Below, in pieces: positions 45,409 through 53,928 of a DNA stretch of 64,000 nt; the stretch's first letter is position 1; each line of letters starts with the position of its first letter. The notes under the pieces are model-generated. The model was not told the origin of the DNA and did not search any database. It worked only from the letters and a program-made list of their open reading frames with translations. This DNA is from Nocardioides terrae (GTDB lineage: Bacteria; Actinomycetota; Actinomycetes; Propionibacteriales; Nocardioidaceae). The position numbers and the translations under genes were made by a program. The stretch spans positions 1 through 64,000 of the forward strand of contig NZ_FOLB01000003.1 in assembly GCF_900112345.1 (NCBI RefSeq), given 5' to 3'.

Positions 45409-46806
45409 CACCAGCCGGATGCCCTCCTCGATCACGCGATCGGGCGTGTTCCCGAAGCCGATCACCAGCTGCGGCGGCCCGGTCGCCGGCGCGGATCGGT
45501 ATCGGCCCATGCCGTAGAGCCCGACGCCCGCCTGCCGCGCTCGTGCGACGACGTCCTCCTCCTCAGCGCCCTGGCCCAGGTGGGCGACGGCGTGGAACCC
45601 CGCCGCCAGCCCGGTCAGGGATACCTGCGGGGCGTGCTCGGCCAGCGTCTCGACGAGCACGCGCCGGCGCCCGGAGTAGACCGCCCGCATCCGGCGCAGG
45701 TGCCGGTCGTATCGACCGGACTCCACCAGGAGCGCCAACGCCACCTGGTCCAGACCCGGGGCGCCGCGGTCGGCGGTCTGCTTGGCCACTCCGACCGGCT
45801 CGGCCAGCCAGGGCGGCAACAGGGCCCAGCCGAGACGGATGGTAGGCGCGAGCGACTTGCTGACAGTGCCCAGGGAGATGACCCGGTCCGGGGCCAGTCC
45901 CTGGAGGGAGCCGATCGGCTCCCGGTCGTAGCGGAACTCGGCGTCGTACTCGTCCTCGATGATGACCCCGTCGCGCTGGTGCGCCCAGGCGACGAGGTCG
46001 CGGCGACGCTCGGCCGTGAGCACCACGCCGGTCGGCCACTGGTGCGCCGGCGTCACGACGACGACCGTCGCGCCGCTTGCGGCGAGCGCGTCGACGTCGA
46101 GGCCCGACTCGTCCACCGGGATGGGGATGCAGTCGCCTCCGGCCGCCCGGGCGAGTGCGGTGACGGTGCCGATCGAGCCCGGGTCCTCCACCGCGACACG
46201 GGAGTGGCCACGTAGGACGAGGACGCGGAGCGCGAGGGCCAAGCCCTGCTGGAACCCGGCGCATACGACGATCCGAGAGGCACTCGCATCGGCGGCGCGC
46301 ACGCGGCGGAGGTAGGCCGCCAGCACGTCACGCAGGTGCGCGTCACCCCGCGGGTCGCCGTAGTCGAAGGCGTTGTTGGACGCGGTGCGGCAGGCCTCGC
46401 GGACCGCCCAGGCCCAGAGCTCCCGCGGCGCCAGCCCGAGATCGGGTACGCCGGCCTGGAAGTCGGCGACCAGCGCGGGAGCGGACGGCGGCGCCGTCGG
46501 GGCGGTCGGGCCCGGCCGGTCCGGTCGCTGCCTGGCCACCGATGCCACCCGGGTCCCGGATCCCGCCCGCGAGACGAGGTAGCCCTCTGCGATGAGCTGG
46601 GCGAAGCACTCCTGGACGAGGCCCCGTGAGAGCCCCAGGTGGAGCGCGAGCGCGCGCGTGCTCGGCAACCGCTCACCGTGTGCCAGCCGACAGGTCCGCA
46701 CGGCTTCGCGAAGCCGGTCCTCGAGCTGGACGCGCAGCGGTGCTGCCCCCTGCCGATCGAGGGACACCAACAGGTCGGGCGCTGAAGTGGACCACTCCAC
46801 TGCCAC
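45391..46806 (-). CDS. MocR-family regulator (GntR HTH fused to PLP aminotransferase-like domain)
   Basis: The 471-aa protein has a GntR winged helix at 18-90: PLRVQLEDRLREAVRTCRLA, GERLPSTRALALHLGLSRGL, YLVSRAGSGTRVASV. A fold-type I aminotransferase-like domain follows: FDYGDPRGDAHLRDVLAAYL, VVTPAHQWPTGVVL, EDEYDAEFRYDREP, and the PLP lysine in SLGTVSKSLAPTIRLGW (about residue 312). MocR proteins sense PLP or an amino compound; PdxR, GabR and TauR are examples. GTG 46806 starts inside a repeated operator sequence. It is divergent from an MFS gene, its likely target. Confidence 0.9.
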   Translation of the reverse strand: MAVEWSTSAPDLLVSLDRQGAAPLRVQLEDRLREAVRTCRLAHGERLPSTRALALHLGLSRGLVQECFAQLIAEGYLVSRAGSGTRVASVARQRPDRPGPTAPTAPPSAPALVADFQAGVPDLGLAPRELWAWAVREACRTASNNAFDYGDPRGDAHLRDVLAAYLRRVRAADASASRIVVCAGFQQGLALALRVLVLRGHSRVAVEDPGSIGTVTALARAAGGDCIPIPVDESGLDVDALAASGATVVVVTPAHQWPTGVVLTAERRRDLVAWAHQRDGVIIEDEYDAEFRYDREPIGSLQGLAPDRVISLGTVSKSLAPTIRLGWALLPPWLAEPVGVAKQTADRGAPGLDQVALALLVESGRYDRHLRRMRAVYSGRRRVLVETLAEHAPQVSLTGLAAGFHAVAHLGQGAEEEDVVARARQAGVGLYGMGRYRSAPATGPPQLVIGFGNTPDRVIEEGIRLVAPLLR

Positions 46807-46817
46807 GGAAGTGGACC
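46784..46817. promoter_or_regulatory. MocR operator candidate: repeated GAAGTGGACC
   Basis: GAAGTGGACC occurs at 46784-46793 and again at 46808-46817, a 10-bp direct repeat with 24-bp periodicity. The first copy forms the perfect palindrome AGTGGACCACT (46786-46796), which lies inside the first codons of mocR. Direct repeats about two helical turns apart are usual for MocR sites. The spacing to the TAGCGT -10 of the MFS gene (46840-46845) suits control of both genes. Confidence 0.65.
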
Positions 46818-46853
46818 TTAGCAGGAGGCCACCTCGGATCTAGCGTCGCACGC

Positions 46854-48035
46854 ATGAGCCCTCTGATGACCCGCCCGCTGCTGTTCCGCCTCGTCAGCGT
46901 CGTCGCCTGTGCTGTCGGCTTCTACCTGCCGCTCGCCGTCGTACCGATGTTCGCCGGCTCCGCGGGCGCTGAGTCATCCGCCGGGTGGGCGAACGCGGCC
47001 CTGCTCCTCGCCACGGTGGCGACGGAGATGGCCACCCCCGCGATCGTGTCTCGCTTCGGATACCGCCGGGCACTCGTCGCCGGTCTGGCTCTCCTCGGAA
47101 CGCCGATCCTGCTGCTCCTCACTCCGGCCGGGACAGCATTGGTCGTCGTGCTCGCGGTCAACGTCGTGCGCGGCGCCGGGTTCGCGATCTGCGTCGTCGC
47201 CGGTGGGGCGCTCACGGCGGCGCTGATCCCGACCGAGCGCAGGGGCGAGGGCCTGGCCCTCGTCGGGCTGGTGGGAGGCGTACCGGCACTGCTGGCGCTG
47301 CCACTCGGAACGTGGGCCGCGCCGCACTGGGGTTACGGCGCGGTCTTCGTCGTCACTGCTCTGGTCCCGCTCGCCGCGGTCGTCACCGTGCCCGCGCTGC
47401 CGGCTCGGGACGCGTCCTCCGAGGCTTCCCACGGCCTCGGGCGAGGTCTGCGGCGTGCGGCCCTGGTCCGACCCGCCGCCATCTTCGCCGCCTCGGCCTC
47501 GGCGGCCGGCGTCGTGGTGACCTTCCTGCCGCTCGCCGTCGCCGACGAGGCCGGCTGGGTCGCTCCGACGGCCCTGCTGCTGCAGCCCGCCGCCGCGACG
47601 CTGGCCCGGTGGGCGGCCGGACGCCTGGGCGACCGGCGCGGCCAGACCCGACTGCTCGTGCCCGGCGTGTCACTGTCCGCGATCGGCATGGCCGCGATGG
47701 CTGCGACAGGCAGCGGGATCCTCGTCACCATCGGAGCAGCCGTCTTCGGCGGCGGCTTCGGGCTGCTGCAGAACGCCACCCTGTCCCTGATGTACGCCCG
47801 CGTGGCGGAGCAGGACTACGGGACCGTCAGCGCGATCTGGAACGGCGCCTACGACCTCGGCATGGGAGCCGGATCCATCGGGGTCGGAGCGGTGCTCAGC
47901 GTCAGTGGCTTCGGCGTCGCCTTCCTCCTCGTCGCAGCGACGATCCTGCCGGCCCTCGTCCTGGCCCGCAGCGAGGGGCGCCCCGCACGTCGGCCGGCTG
48001 GACACCGCACGGGCCACGTTGCGGTCGCCGCCTGA
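46854..48035 (+). CDS. MFS transporter (drug/metabolite exporter type)
   Basis: The 393-aa protein has about 12 membrane helices with MFS motif A (VSRFGYRRALVAGLALLGTP, about 65-84), the RGAGFAICVVAGGALTAALI helix 4 region and TERRGEGLALVGLVGGVPAL. It resembles YfcJ/arabinose-efflux-type carriers. Divergence from the mocR gene over a shared operator suggests export or uptake of an amine, amino acid or vitamin B6-related compound. The ATG is preceded by TAGCGT at 8 nt; leaderless-type. Confidence 0.82.
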   Translation: MSPLMTRPLLFRLVSVVACAVGFYLPLAVVPMFAGSAGAESSAGWANAALLLATVATEMATPAIVSRFGYRRALVAGLALLGTPILLLLTPAGTALVVVLAVNVVRGAGFAICVVAGGALTAALIPTERRGEGLALVGLVGGVPALLALPLGTWAAPHWGYGAVFVVTALVPLAAVVTVPALPARDASSEASHGLGRGLRRAALVRPAAIFAASASAAGVVVTFLPLAVADEAGWVAPTALLLQPAAATLARWAAGRLGDRRGQTRLLVPGVSLSAIGMAAMAATGSGILVTIGAAVFGGGFGLLQNATLSLMYARVAEQDYGTVSAIWNGAYDLGMGAGSIGVGAVLSVSGFGVAFLLVAATILPALVLARSEGRPARRPAGHRTGHVAVAA

Positions 48036-48079
48036 CCGGCGCCGATCCGTCGGGTATTTGCTGCAGGGCCTCGACCACC

Positions 48080-49318
48080 TCAGACGGCGTCGGTCCGACG
48101 ACGGCCGGACCCCGTCTTCTCCAACAGCGCGACGCACTCGAAGTGGTGCGTCATCGGGAAGAGGTCGAAGGCCCGCAGAGCCGCGAGTCGATAGCCGTGC
48201 TCGGCGAAGATCGCCACGTCGCGGGCCAGCGCGGCCGGGTCGCACGCCACGTAGGCGACGGCGTGCGGCGTCCGGGCCGCGACCTGCTCGACGACGGCGC
48301 GCCGGGCTCCCTCGCGGGGCGGGTCGAGCACCACGAGGTCGACCGGGTCGTCGTACGACGTGGCGAGGATCTGTCCGACGTCGCCGGCGGTGACCTCGGC
48401 GGCCGGGACGTTGACGCGGGAGAGCTCGCTCGCCCGGCGGTCTCCCTCGATCGCGACCACGCGGCCGTCCGGGCCGACCCGCTCGCTGAGGAAGGCGGCG
48501 AAGAGCCCGACGCCGGCGTAGAGGTCGAGCACCGACTCCCCCGGCCGCGGGTCGAGCAGCTCCAGGACCGTGGTGACCAGGGTCGGCGGCGCACCCGGGT
48601 GGACCTGCCAGAAGCCGTCGGCCGCGACGGTGAACTCCTTGCCGAGCACGAGCTCGGTCACCGTGCCGGGCGCCGGCTCGCGGGCGTCGGTGCGGGCGAT
48701 GACGCAGTCGTCGATGGGGATCACGTCGTGGGAGCGGTGCAGGCGCATCGCCCGCTCCCCCGAGGGGGTGCGGGCGTAGGACTGGCGGGTGCGCCAGCGC
48801 AGCCCGTCGGGAACGGCAGGACCGCTGGGGTCGGCGGGGTCCGCCGGCACCGGCTCGACAGGCGTGTCGAGCAGCGGGTCGGCCGGGTCGAGCCGGGCCA
48901 GCCGGAGCAGCTGCTCGCGCAGCACCGCCGTCTTCAGCTCGAGCTGGGTGCTCGGCGCGACGTGCTGGAAGTCGCAGCCGCCGCACTTGTGCGGGCCGGC
49001 GTACGGACACGGCGGGACCACCCGACCGGGCGCCGCCTCGAGGACCTCGACGGCGTCACCGCGCCAGAAGCGGTCCCCGTCGGTGCCCTCGGTGATCTCG
49101 AGGACGACCCGCTCCCCCGGCAAGGCGTGCCTGACGAAGACGACGCGGGACTCCGGCTCGCCGTCGTCGGCCGAGCCCGTCGGAACGCGTACGACGACGT
49201 GGCCGCCGTGCGCGATCGGCCCGGCCATCGCCTCGAACCGCTCCCCGACCCGGGAGCGACCGCGGGCCTGCTTGGGTCGCGGCGTCCGGGAGGGGCGGCG
49301 ACGGCGCTGCGTCACCAC
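48080..49318 (-). CDS. Class I SAM-dependent RNA (uracil-5-)methyltransferase, TrmA/RlmC/D type
   Basis: The 412-aa protein has an N-terminal TRAM-like domain (IAHGGHVVVRVP, FVRHALPGERVVLEITEGTD), the Fe-S-type cysteine set CPYAGPHKCGGCDFQH (about 103-118), SAM motif VLDLYAGVGLFAAFLSERVG, LVVLDPPREGARRAVVEQ and the catalytic Cys in VAYVACDPAALARDVAIF. It methylates a uracil in rRNA or tRNA. It is the homologue, by position and motifs, of M. tuberculosis Rv2689c. GTG 49318 is the first start; a second GTG follows 3 nt later. Confidence 0.88.
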   Translation of the reverse strand: MVTQRRRRPSRTPRPKQARGRSRVGERFEAMAGPIAHGGHVVVRVPTGSADDGEPESRVVFVRHALPGERVVLEITEGTDGDRFWRGDAVEVLEAAPGRVVPPCPYAGPHKCGGCDFQHVAPSTQLELKTAVLREQLLRLARLDPADPLLDTPVEPVPADPADPSGPAVPDGLRWRTRQSYARTPSGERAMRLHRSHDVIPIDDCVIARTDAREPAPGTVTELVLGKEFTVAADGFWQVHPGAPPTLVTTVLELLDPRPGESVLDLYAGVGLFAAFLSERVGPDGRVVAIEGDRRASELSRVNVPAAEVTAGDVGQILATSYDDPVDLVVLDPPREGARRAVVEQVAARTPHAVAYVACDPAALARDVAIFAEHGYRLAALRAFDLFPMTHHFECVALLEKTGSGRRRTDAV

Positions 49319-49351
49319 TGCCCCACCACCGGCCCCACCACCGTCACCGGG

Positions 49352-51376
49352 TCACCGGCCGATCTGCCCGCTGCGACGGCTCGAGACGCCGTCGCGATAG
49401 CTCGGCCGCACCCAGTCGTCGGGCTTGTGCTCGATGGAGGAGCGCAGCTGGTAGGGGACCGAGATGACCATGACGCCGGGGGTGAACAGGAGCCGGCCCT
49501 TGAGGCGTAGGGCGGTCTGGTTGTGCAGGAACTGCTCCCACCAGCGGCCGACGACGTACTCGGGGATGTAGACCGCCACCACGCCGCGCGGGTTGGACTT
49601 GCGGATCGCCGACGCGTAGTCGACGACCGGCCGCACGAGTTCGCGGTAGGGCGAGTGGAGCACCTTCAGCGGGAGGTCGAAGTTGCGCTCGTCCCACTCC
49701 TGCAGCAGCCGCCCGGTGGACTCGTCGTCGACCGAGACGGTGACGGCCTCGAGGATGTTGGGACGCGTGGCGCGCGCGAAGGCGAGCGCGCGCAGCGTGG
49801 GCTTGTGCAGCTTGGAGACGAGCACGATGGCGTGCACGCGGGTCGGCATCACCTTGTCCTCGTCACCGGCCGCGAGCTCCGCCTCGACGCGGTCGTAGTG
49901 CTTGCGGATGCTGCGCATGAGGATGAAGAAGAACACCATCGCCAGGATCGCGATCCAGGCGCCCGCGAGGAACTTCGTGAGCAGGACGACCACGAAGACC
50001 ACGGCCGTCATCCCCAGGCCGAAGGCGTTGATGATCCGGGAGCGCTGCATGTGCCGGCGTACGGCGGGGTCGGTCTCGGTCTTCAGGTGTCGGGTCCAGT
50101 GCCGGATCATGCCGAGCTGGCTGAGGTTGAACGACACGAAGACGCCGACGATGTAGAGCTGGATCAGCCGGGTCGTCTCGGCGTTGAAGGCCTGGATGAG
50201 GACGATCGCGAGGACGGCCAGGAAGAGGATGCCGTTGCTGTAGGCCAGCCGGTCGCCGCGCGAGCCGAGGGCGCGCGGGGCGAAGCCGTCGCGGGCGAGG
50301 ATCGAGCCGAGCACCGGGAAACCGTTGAACGCGGTGTTGGCGGCCAGCACGAGGATGATGCCGGTCATCGCGACCACGAAGTAGAAGCCCGGCGTGAAGT
50401 CGTGGAAGACGGCCCGGGCCAGCTGGGCGACGACCGTGTGCTGGTCGTAGTTCCCAGGCAGCCGGCTCCCGTCCGGGTTGCGCAGCCGGTCGATGTCGCC
50501 GGGGTCGACGTACTTCAGGCTCATCCGGTTGGCCAGCAGGACGATGCTCATCAGCATCGTGATGGCGATGGCGCCGAGCAGGAGCAGGGTGGTGGCGGCG
50601 TTCTTCGACTTGGGTCGTCGGAAGGCCGGGACGCCGTTGCTGATCGCCTCGACGCCGGTGAGCGCGGCACAGCCGGACGAGAAGGCGCGCGCGAGCAGGA
50701 AGATCAGGCCGAGCTGGGTCAGGTCGCCCTGGTGGCCGGCGTCGGGTAGCACGGTGAGGTCGGCGCTCTCCACCGGGTTGAGGTTGCCGGTGACGTCCTG
50801 CAGGAGGCCGAACAGCCCCATGCCGATGATCGCGGCCATGAAGCCGTACGTCGGGATGGCGAAGAACGTCCCGGACTCGCGTACGCCGCGCAGGTTCACC
50901 GCCGCGAGCAGGATCACCAGGATGGTGGCGACCGTCGCCTCGTGACCTGAGATGAACCCGATCGCCGAGGCGGCGTTCTGCACTCCCGACGAGATCGACA
51001 CCGCCACGGTCAGGACGTAGTCGACGAGCAGCGCGCTGGCCACCGTGATGCCTGCGTTCGGGCCGAGGTTGACCGTCGCGACCTCGTAGTCGCCACCGCC
51101 GGACGGGTAGGCGTGCACGTTCTGGCGGTAGGACAGCACCACGGTCAGCATCACCAAGGCGACGGCGATGCCGATCTTCCATGACCAGACGTAGGCCGAG
51201 GCGCCGGCCAGCGACAGCATGATGAAGACCTCGTCCGGTGCGTAGGCCACGGACGAGAGCGCGTCGCTGGCGAAGACGGGCAGCGCGATGCGCTTCGGCA
51301 GCAGCGTCTCTCCCAGCTGGGAGCTCCTCAGCTTGCGGCCGAGAAGGATCCGCTTGGAGACGTCGCCTACACCCAC
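49352..51376 (-). CDS. APC-superfamily permease, KimA-like potassium transporter candidate
   Basis: The 674-aa protein has about 12 helices (35-480) and a C-terminal cytosolic domain resembling universal stress proteins (HAIVLVSKLHKPTLRALAFA onward, about 505-640). It carries the signatures of B. subtilis KimA: FASDALSSVAYAPDE (Asp38, Tyr45), LSYRQNVHAYPSGGGDYEV, LLVDYVLTVAVSISSG (Asp119, Thr123, Ser127) and ALTGVEAISNG (Thr240, Glu243). As I recall, the equivalent KimA residues bind K+. Annotators usually write amino-acid permease. GTG 51376 is 7 nt after TAGCCT. It is divergent from two TrkA genes. Confidence 0.82.
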   Translation of the reverse strand: MGVGDVSKRILLGRKLRSSQLGETLLPKRIALPVFASDALSSVAYAPDEVFIMLSLAGASAYVWSWKIGIAVALVMLTVVLSYRQNVHAYPSGGGDYEVATVNLGPNAGITVASALLVDYVLTVAVSISSGVQNAASAIGFISGHEATVATILVILLAAVNLRGVRESGTFFAIPTYGFMAAIIGMGLFGLLQDVTGNLNPVESADLTVLPDAGHQGDLTQLGLIFLLARAFSSGCAALTGVEAISNGVPAFRRPKSKNAATTLLLLGAIAITMLMSIVLLANRMSLKYVDPGDIDRLRNPDGSRLPGNYDQHTVVAQLARAVFHDFTPGFYFVVAMTGIILVLAANTAFNGFPVLGSILARDGFAPRALGSRGDRLAYSNGILFLAVLAIVLIQAFNAETTRLIQLYIVGVFVSFNLSQLGMIRHWTRHLKTETDPAVRRHMQRSRIINAFGLGMTAVVFVVVLLTKFLAGAWIAILAMVFFFILMRSIRKHYDRVEAELAAGDEDKVMPTRVHAIVLVSKLHKPTLRALAFARATRPNILEAVTVSVDDESTGRLLQEWDERNFDLPLKVLHSPYRELVRPVVDYASAIRKSNPRGVVAVYIPEYVVGRWWEQFLHNQTALRLKGRLLFTPGVMVISVPYQLRSSIEHKPDDWVRPSYRDGVSSRRSGQIGR

Positions 51377-51468
51377 GAGCGGAAGGCTACGGGGTGGAGC
51401 CGCCCAGTGTCGCCGCGGCTCGCACGCCACGTGGCGCCGTGCACTCCGGGTGCCGCTACCGTGGGCGC

Positions 51469-52131
51469 GTGCACGTAGTGATCATGGGGTGCGGCCGGGT
51501 CGGCTCGACGCTCGCGAGGAGTCTCGAGGACCGCAACCACACGGTCGCCGTCATCGACAGTGAGCCGGACGCGTTCCGCCGCCTGGGCCCCGGCTTCAAC
51601 GGGGACAAGATCACCGGGATCGGCTTCGACCAGGAGGTCCTGGACAAGGCCGGCATCCGCCGCGCCGACGCCTTCGCCGCCGTCTCGAGCGGCGACAACT
51701 CCAACATCATCGCCGCGCGGGTCGCCCGGGAGACCTTCGGCATCCAACAGGTCGTCGCCCGCATCTACGACCCCGGCCGCGCCGAGGTCTACCAGCGCCT
51801 CGGCATCACCACCGTCGCCACGGTGAAGTGGACGGCCGACCAGGTGCTGCGGCGGCTGCTGCCGGCCGGGGCCGAGCCCGACTACCGCGACCCCTCGGGC
51901 ACGATCCGGCTCGACCAGCTCCCCGTCACGCCCGCCTGGATCGGCCACCGCACGGTCGAGCTCCAGGAGGACTCGCGGTGCCGGATCGCCTGGATCGACC
52001 GGCTCGGCGAGGGCGTGCTGCCGACGAGGGACAGCGTCATCCAGGAGGGCGACCTCCTGCACGTCGTGATGCGCGAGGAGAACGCGCAGCACGCCTACCA
52101 GGTCTTCGCCCGCGGCCCCCAGGAGCACTGA
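51469..52131 (+). CDS. ceoB: TrkA-family potassium uptake regulator (RCK domain), CeoB-like
   Basis: The 220-aa protein begins with an RCK_N Rossmann fold: VHVVIMGCGRVGSTLARSLE (GxGxxG, 7-12), TVAVIDSEPDAFRRL, and the acidic second-strand Asp for nucleotide binding. VSSGDNSNIIAARVARETFG is the usual crossover, and RCK_C follows (IRLDQLPVTPAWIGHRTVEL to VIQEGDLLHVVMREENA). Such subunits gate K+ transporters in response to NAD(H) or ATP/ADP. GTG 51469 is 6 nt after TACCGT. The ceoC-like gene starts 1 nt after its stop. Confidence 0.92.
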   Translation: MHVVIMGCGRVGSTLARSLEDRNHTVAVIDSEPDAFRRLGPGFNGDKITGIGFDQEVLDKAGIRRADAFAAVSSGDNSNIIAARVARETFGIQQVVARIYDPGRAEVYQRLGITTVATVKWTADQVLRRLLPAGAEPDYRDPSGTIRLDQLPVTPAWIGHRTVELQEDSRCRIAWIDRLGEGVLPTRDSVIQEGDLLHVVMREENAQHAYQVFARGPQEH

Positions 52132-52132
52132 C

Positions 52133-52804
52133 ATGAGAGTCGCCATCGCCGGAGCCGGCGCTGTGGGCCGTTCGATCGCCCGCGAGCTCATCGCCAACGG
52201 CCACGAGATCCTGCTCATCGACAAGGACCCCGGCTCGATCAAGCCTGAGCGCGTCCCCGACGCGGAATGGCTGCTGGCCGACTCCTGCGAGCTCTCCTCC
52301 CTGGAGGAGGCCCGCCTGGACCGGTGCGACGTGGTCATCGCGGCCACCGGCGACGACAAGGTCAACCTGGTCACCTCGCTGCTCGCGAAGACCGAGTTCG
52401 GCGTGCCGCGCACGGTGGGCCGGGTCAACCACCCCAACAACGAGTGGCTCTTCACCGAGGCGTGGGGCGTCGACGTCAACGTCTCGACCCCGCGGATCAT
52501 GTCGGCCCTGGTCGAGGAGGCCGTCACGGTCGGCGACCTGGTCCGGCTCTTCACGTTCCGTCAGGGCAACGCCAACCTGGTCGAGCTCACCCTCCCCGCC
52601 AGCAGCCCGTTCGTCGGCAAGCCGGCCGGCCTGATCCCGTTCCCCGAGAACTGCGCGCTCGTCACGATCCTGCGCGACGGGATGGTCTACACGCCCGACC
52701 CCGAGCAGCCCGTCGAGGCCGGTGACGAGCTGATGTTCGTCGTGCCCTCCGAGAACGAGGACGAGCTCCAGCGGGTGCTCGCGCCGAGGTCGCACGGCGG
52801 TTGA
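52133..52804 (+). CDS. ceoC: TrkA-family potassium uptake regulator (RCK domain), CeoC-like
   Basis: The 223-aa protein starts MRVAIAGAGAVGRSIARELI, an RCK_N glycine motif, with EILLIDKDPGSIKPERVPDA, then CDVVIAATGDDKVNLVTSLL. The RCK_C part includes LTLPASSPFVGKPAGLIPFP and EAGDELMFVVPSENEDEL. Two different single-RCK subunits in tandem probably form a hetero-oligomer equal to one double-length TrkA. No TrkH/KtrB channel gene is in the window; the only potassium-type membrane protein nearby is the divergent KimA-like permease. Confidence 0.92.
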   Translation: MRVAIAGAGAVGRSIARELIANGHEILLIDKDPGSIKPERVPDAEWLLADSCELSSLEEARLDRCDVVIAATGDDKVNLVTSLLAKTEFGVPRTVGRVNHPNNEWLFTEAWGVDVNVSTPRIMSALVEEAVTVGDLVRLFTFRQGNANLVELTLPASSPFVGKPAGLIPFPENCALVTILRDGMVYTPDPEQPVEAGDELMFVVPSENEDELQRVLAPRSHGG

Positions 52805-52837
52805 GCCGCACGTCCTCGGCTCGGCTGAGCACTGGGC

Positions 52838-53578
52838 TCAGGCGGCGTCGGGTTCCTGCTCGATCGGCGTGCCGTTGCGGGCGAGCAGCCAGACCATCGC
52901 GCCCCAGGACGCGATCCGCAGCGGCCAGCCGAGGCCGAGCCGGAGCGTGGCGATGACGGCGACGGCGGTGTCCGTGTCGATGGTGCCGGAGTGGCCGAGG
53001 AGGTAGACCGGGCCCTGCAGCAGGACGCCGATGGCGCCGGGCGCGAGGAAGAGCCAGGTCAGCCGGGAGCAGAGCCGCACGATCTGCGGGTCGCCGTGCC
53101 AGGCGGTCGGGTCACCGGCCACCGAGCCGACCATGAAACCGATGAACGGCCAGCCGACCAGGCACGACGTCACCATCAGGACGGTGTAGACGCCGCTCCA
53201 GATGATGCCCGGCAGGAAGTAGGCGAGCGCCTGCTCGGCCTCGGTGCCCCCGGTGCTGGCCGCGAACCGGACGAAGGCCCAGCCGATGGCGATGCCGACG
53301 ATCGCGTTGACGACGTACTGCACCGTGGAGCGCTGGACCAGCCGCACCGCCAGCGCGACGCCCGCGACCGCGGCCGCGGAGATCAGCGCGAGCCGGAGGT
53401 CCTTCGTGGTGAGCCAGAGGAGCGTGAAGATGAGGCCGGGTACGCCGGCCTCGACCATGCCGCGCCGGCCGCCGAGCGACTGCGCCATCTGACGGCGTAC
53501 GACGGCCTCGACCGTCTCGACGGAGGGGGCGTGCTCGGGCTCGGTCACGGGACTCGCTGCATGGTGGGCCTCGCTCAC
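52838..53578 (-). CDS. DUF3159 integral membrane protein
   Basis: The 246-aa protein has a soluble N-terminus (APSVETVEAVVRRQMAQSLG) and about six hydrophobic helices: VEAGVPGLIFTLLWLTTKDL, LALISAAAVAGVALAVRLVQ, VVNAIVGIAIGWAFVRFAAS, LAYFLPGIIWSGVYTVLMVT. This matches DUF3159, homologous by position to Rv2693c. Function is unknown. It overlaps the OB-fold gene by 4 nt (ATGA) and is the last of the dut operon. Confidence 0.85.
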   Translation of the reverse strand: MSEAHHAASPVTEPEHAPSVETVEAVVRRQMAQSLGGRRGMVEAGVPGLIFTLLWLTTKDLRLALISAAAVAGVALAVRLVQRSTVQYVVNAIVGIAIGWAFVRFAASTGGTEAEQALAYFLPGIIWSGVYTVLMVTSCLVGWPFIGFMVGSVAGDPTAWHGDPQIVRLCSRLTWLFLAPGAIGVLLQGPVYLLGHSGTIDTDTAVAVIATLRLGLGWPLRIASWGAMVWLLARNGTPIEQEPDAA

Positions 53579-53928
53579 GGGATCAGCTCGTAGCGCGGGT
53601 TGTAGAGCGTCCGCACGCCGTCGTGCAGCCCGATCCGGCCTTGCACCTGCAGGGACCGGCCGGGGCTGATGCCGGCGATGTGGCGGCGGCCGAGCCAGAC
53701 CAGCGTCAGCATCGCGCTGCCGTCGAAGAGCTCGGCCTCCAGCGCGGGGACGCCGCCGCGGGGACGGAGGGTGACCGTGCGCAACGTGCCGCGCAGCCGG
53801 ACCATCTCGCGGTCGGGGGCGTCGGCGATGCAGACCACGTCCTTCGCGCCGTAGGCGGTCCGCAGGTCACGGGCCTCCTGGTCCGCGGTGTCGGCCCAGT
53901 GGCTGATCCTCTCGCGCAGGCGACCCAT
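53575..53928 (-). CDS. OB-fold nucleic-acid-binding domain protein
   Basis: The 117-aa protein contains an OB fold: VRLRGTLRTVTLRPRGGVPA, LEAELFDGSAMLTLVWLGRR, IAGISPGRSLQVQGRIGLHD and RTLYNPRYELIP. The strand pattern is that of tRNA-anticodon-type OB domains. ATG 53928 overlaps the DUF3710 stop as TGATG, so reinitiation is likely; a GTG one codon earlier is possible. Homologous by position to Rv2694c; ligand unknown. Confidence 0.85.
   Translation of the reverse strand: MGRLRERISHWADTADQEARDLRTAYGAKDVVCIADAPDREMVRLRGTLRTVTLRPRGGVPALEAELFDGSAMLTLVWLGRRHIAGISPGRSLQVQGRIGLHDGVRTLYNPRYELIP

Noticed and set aside
46985..49510. 841-codon plus-strand frame across the MFS and RNA methyltransferase genes
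   Set aside because: Begins out of frame inside the MFS gene and continues antisense to the methyltransferase; no coherent protein.
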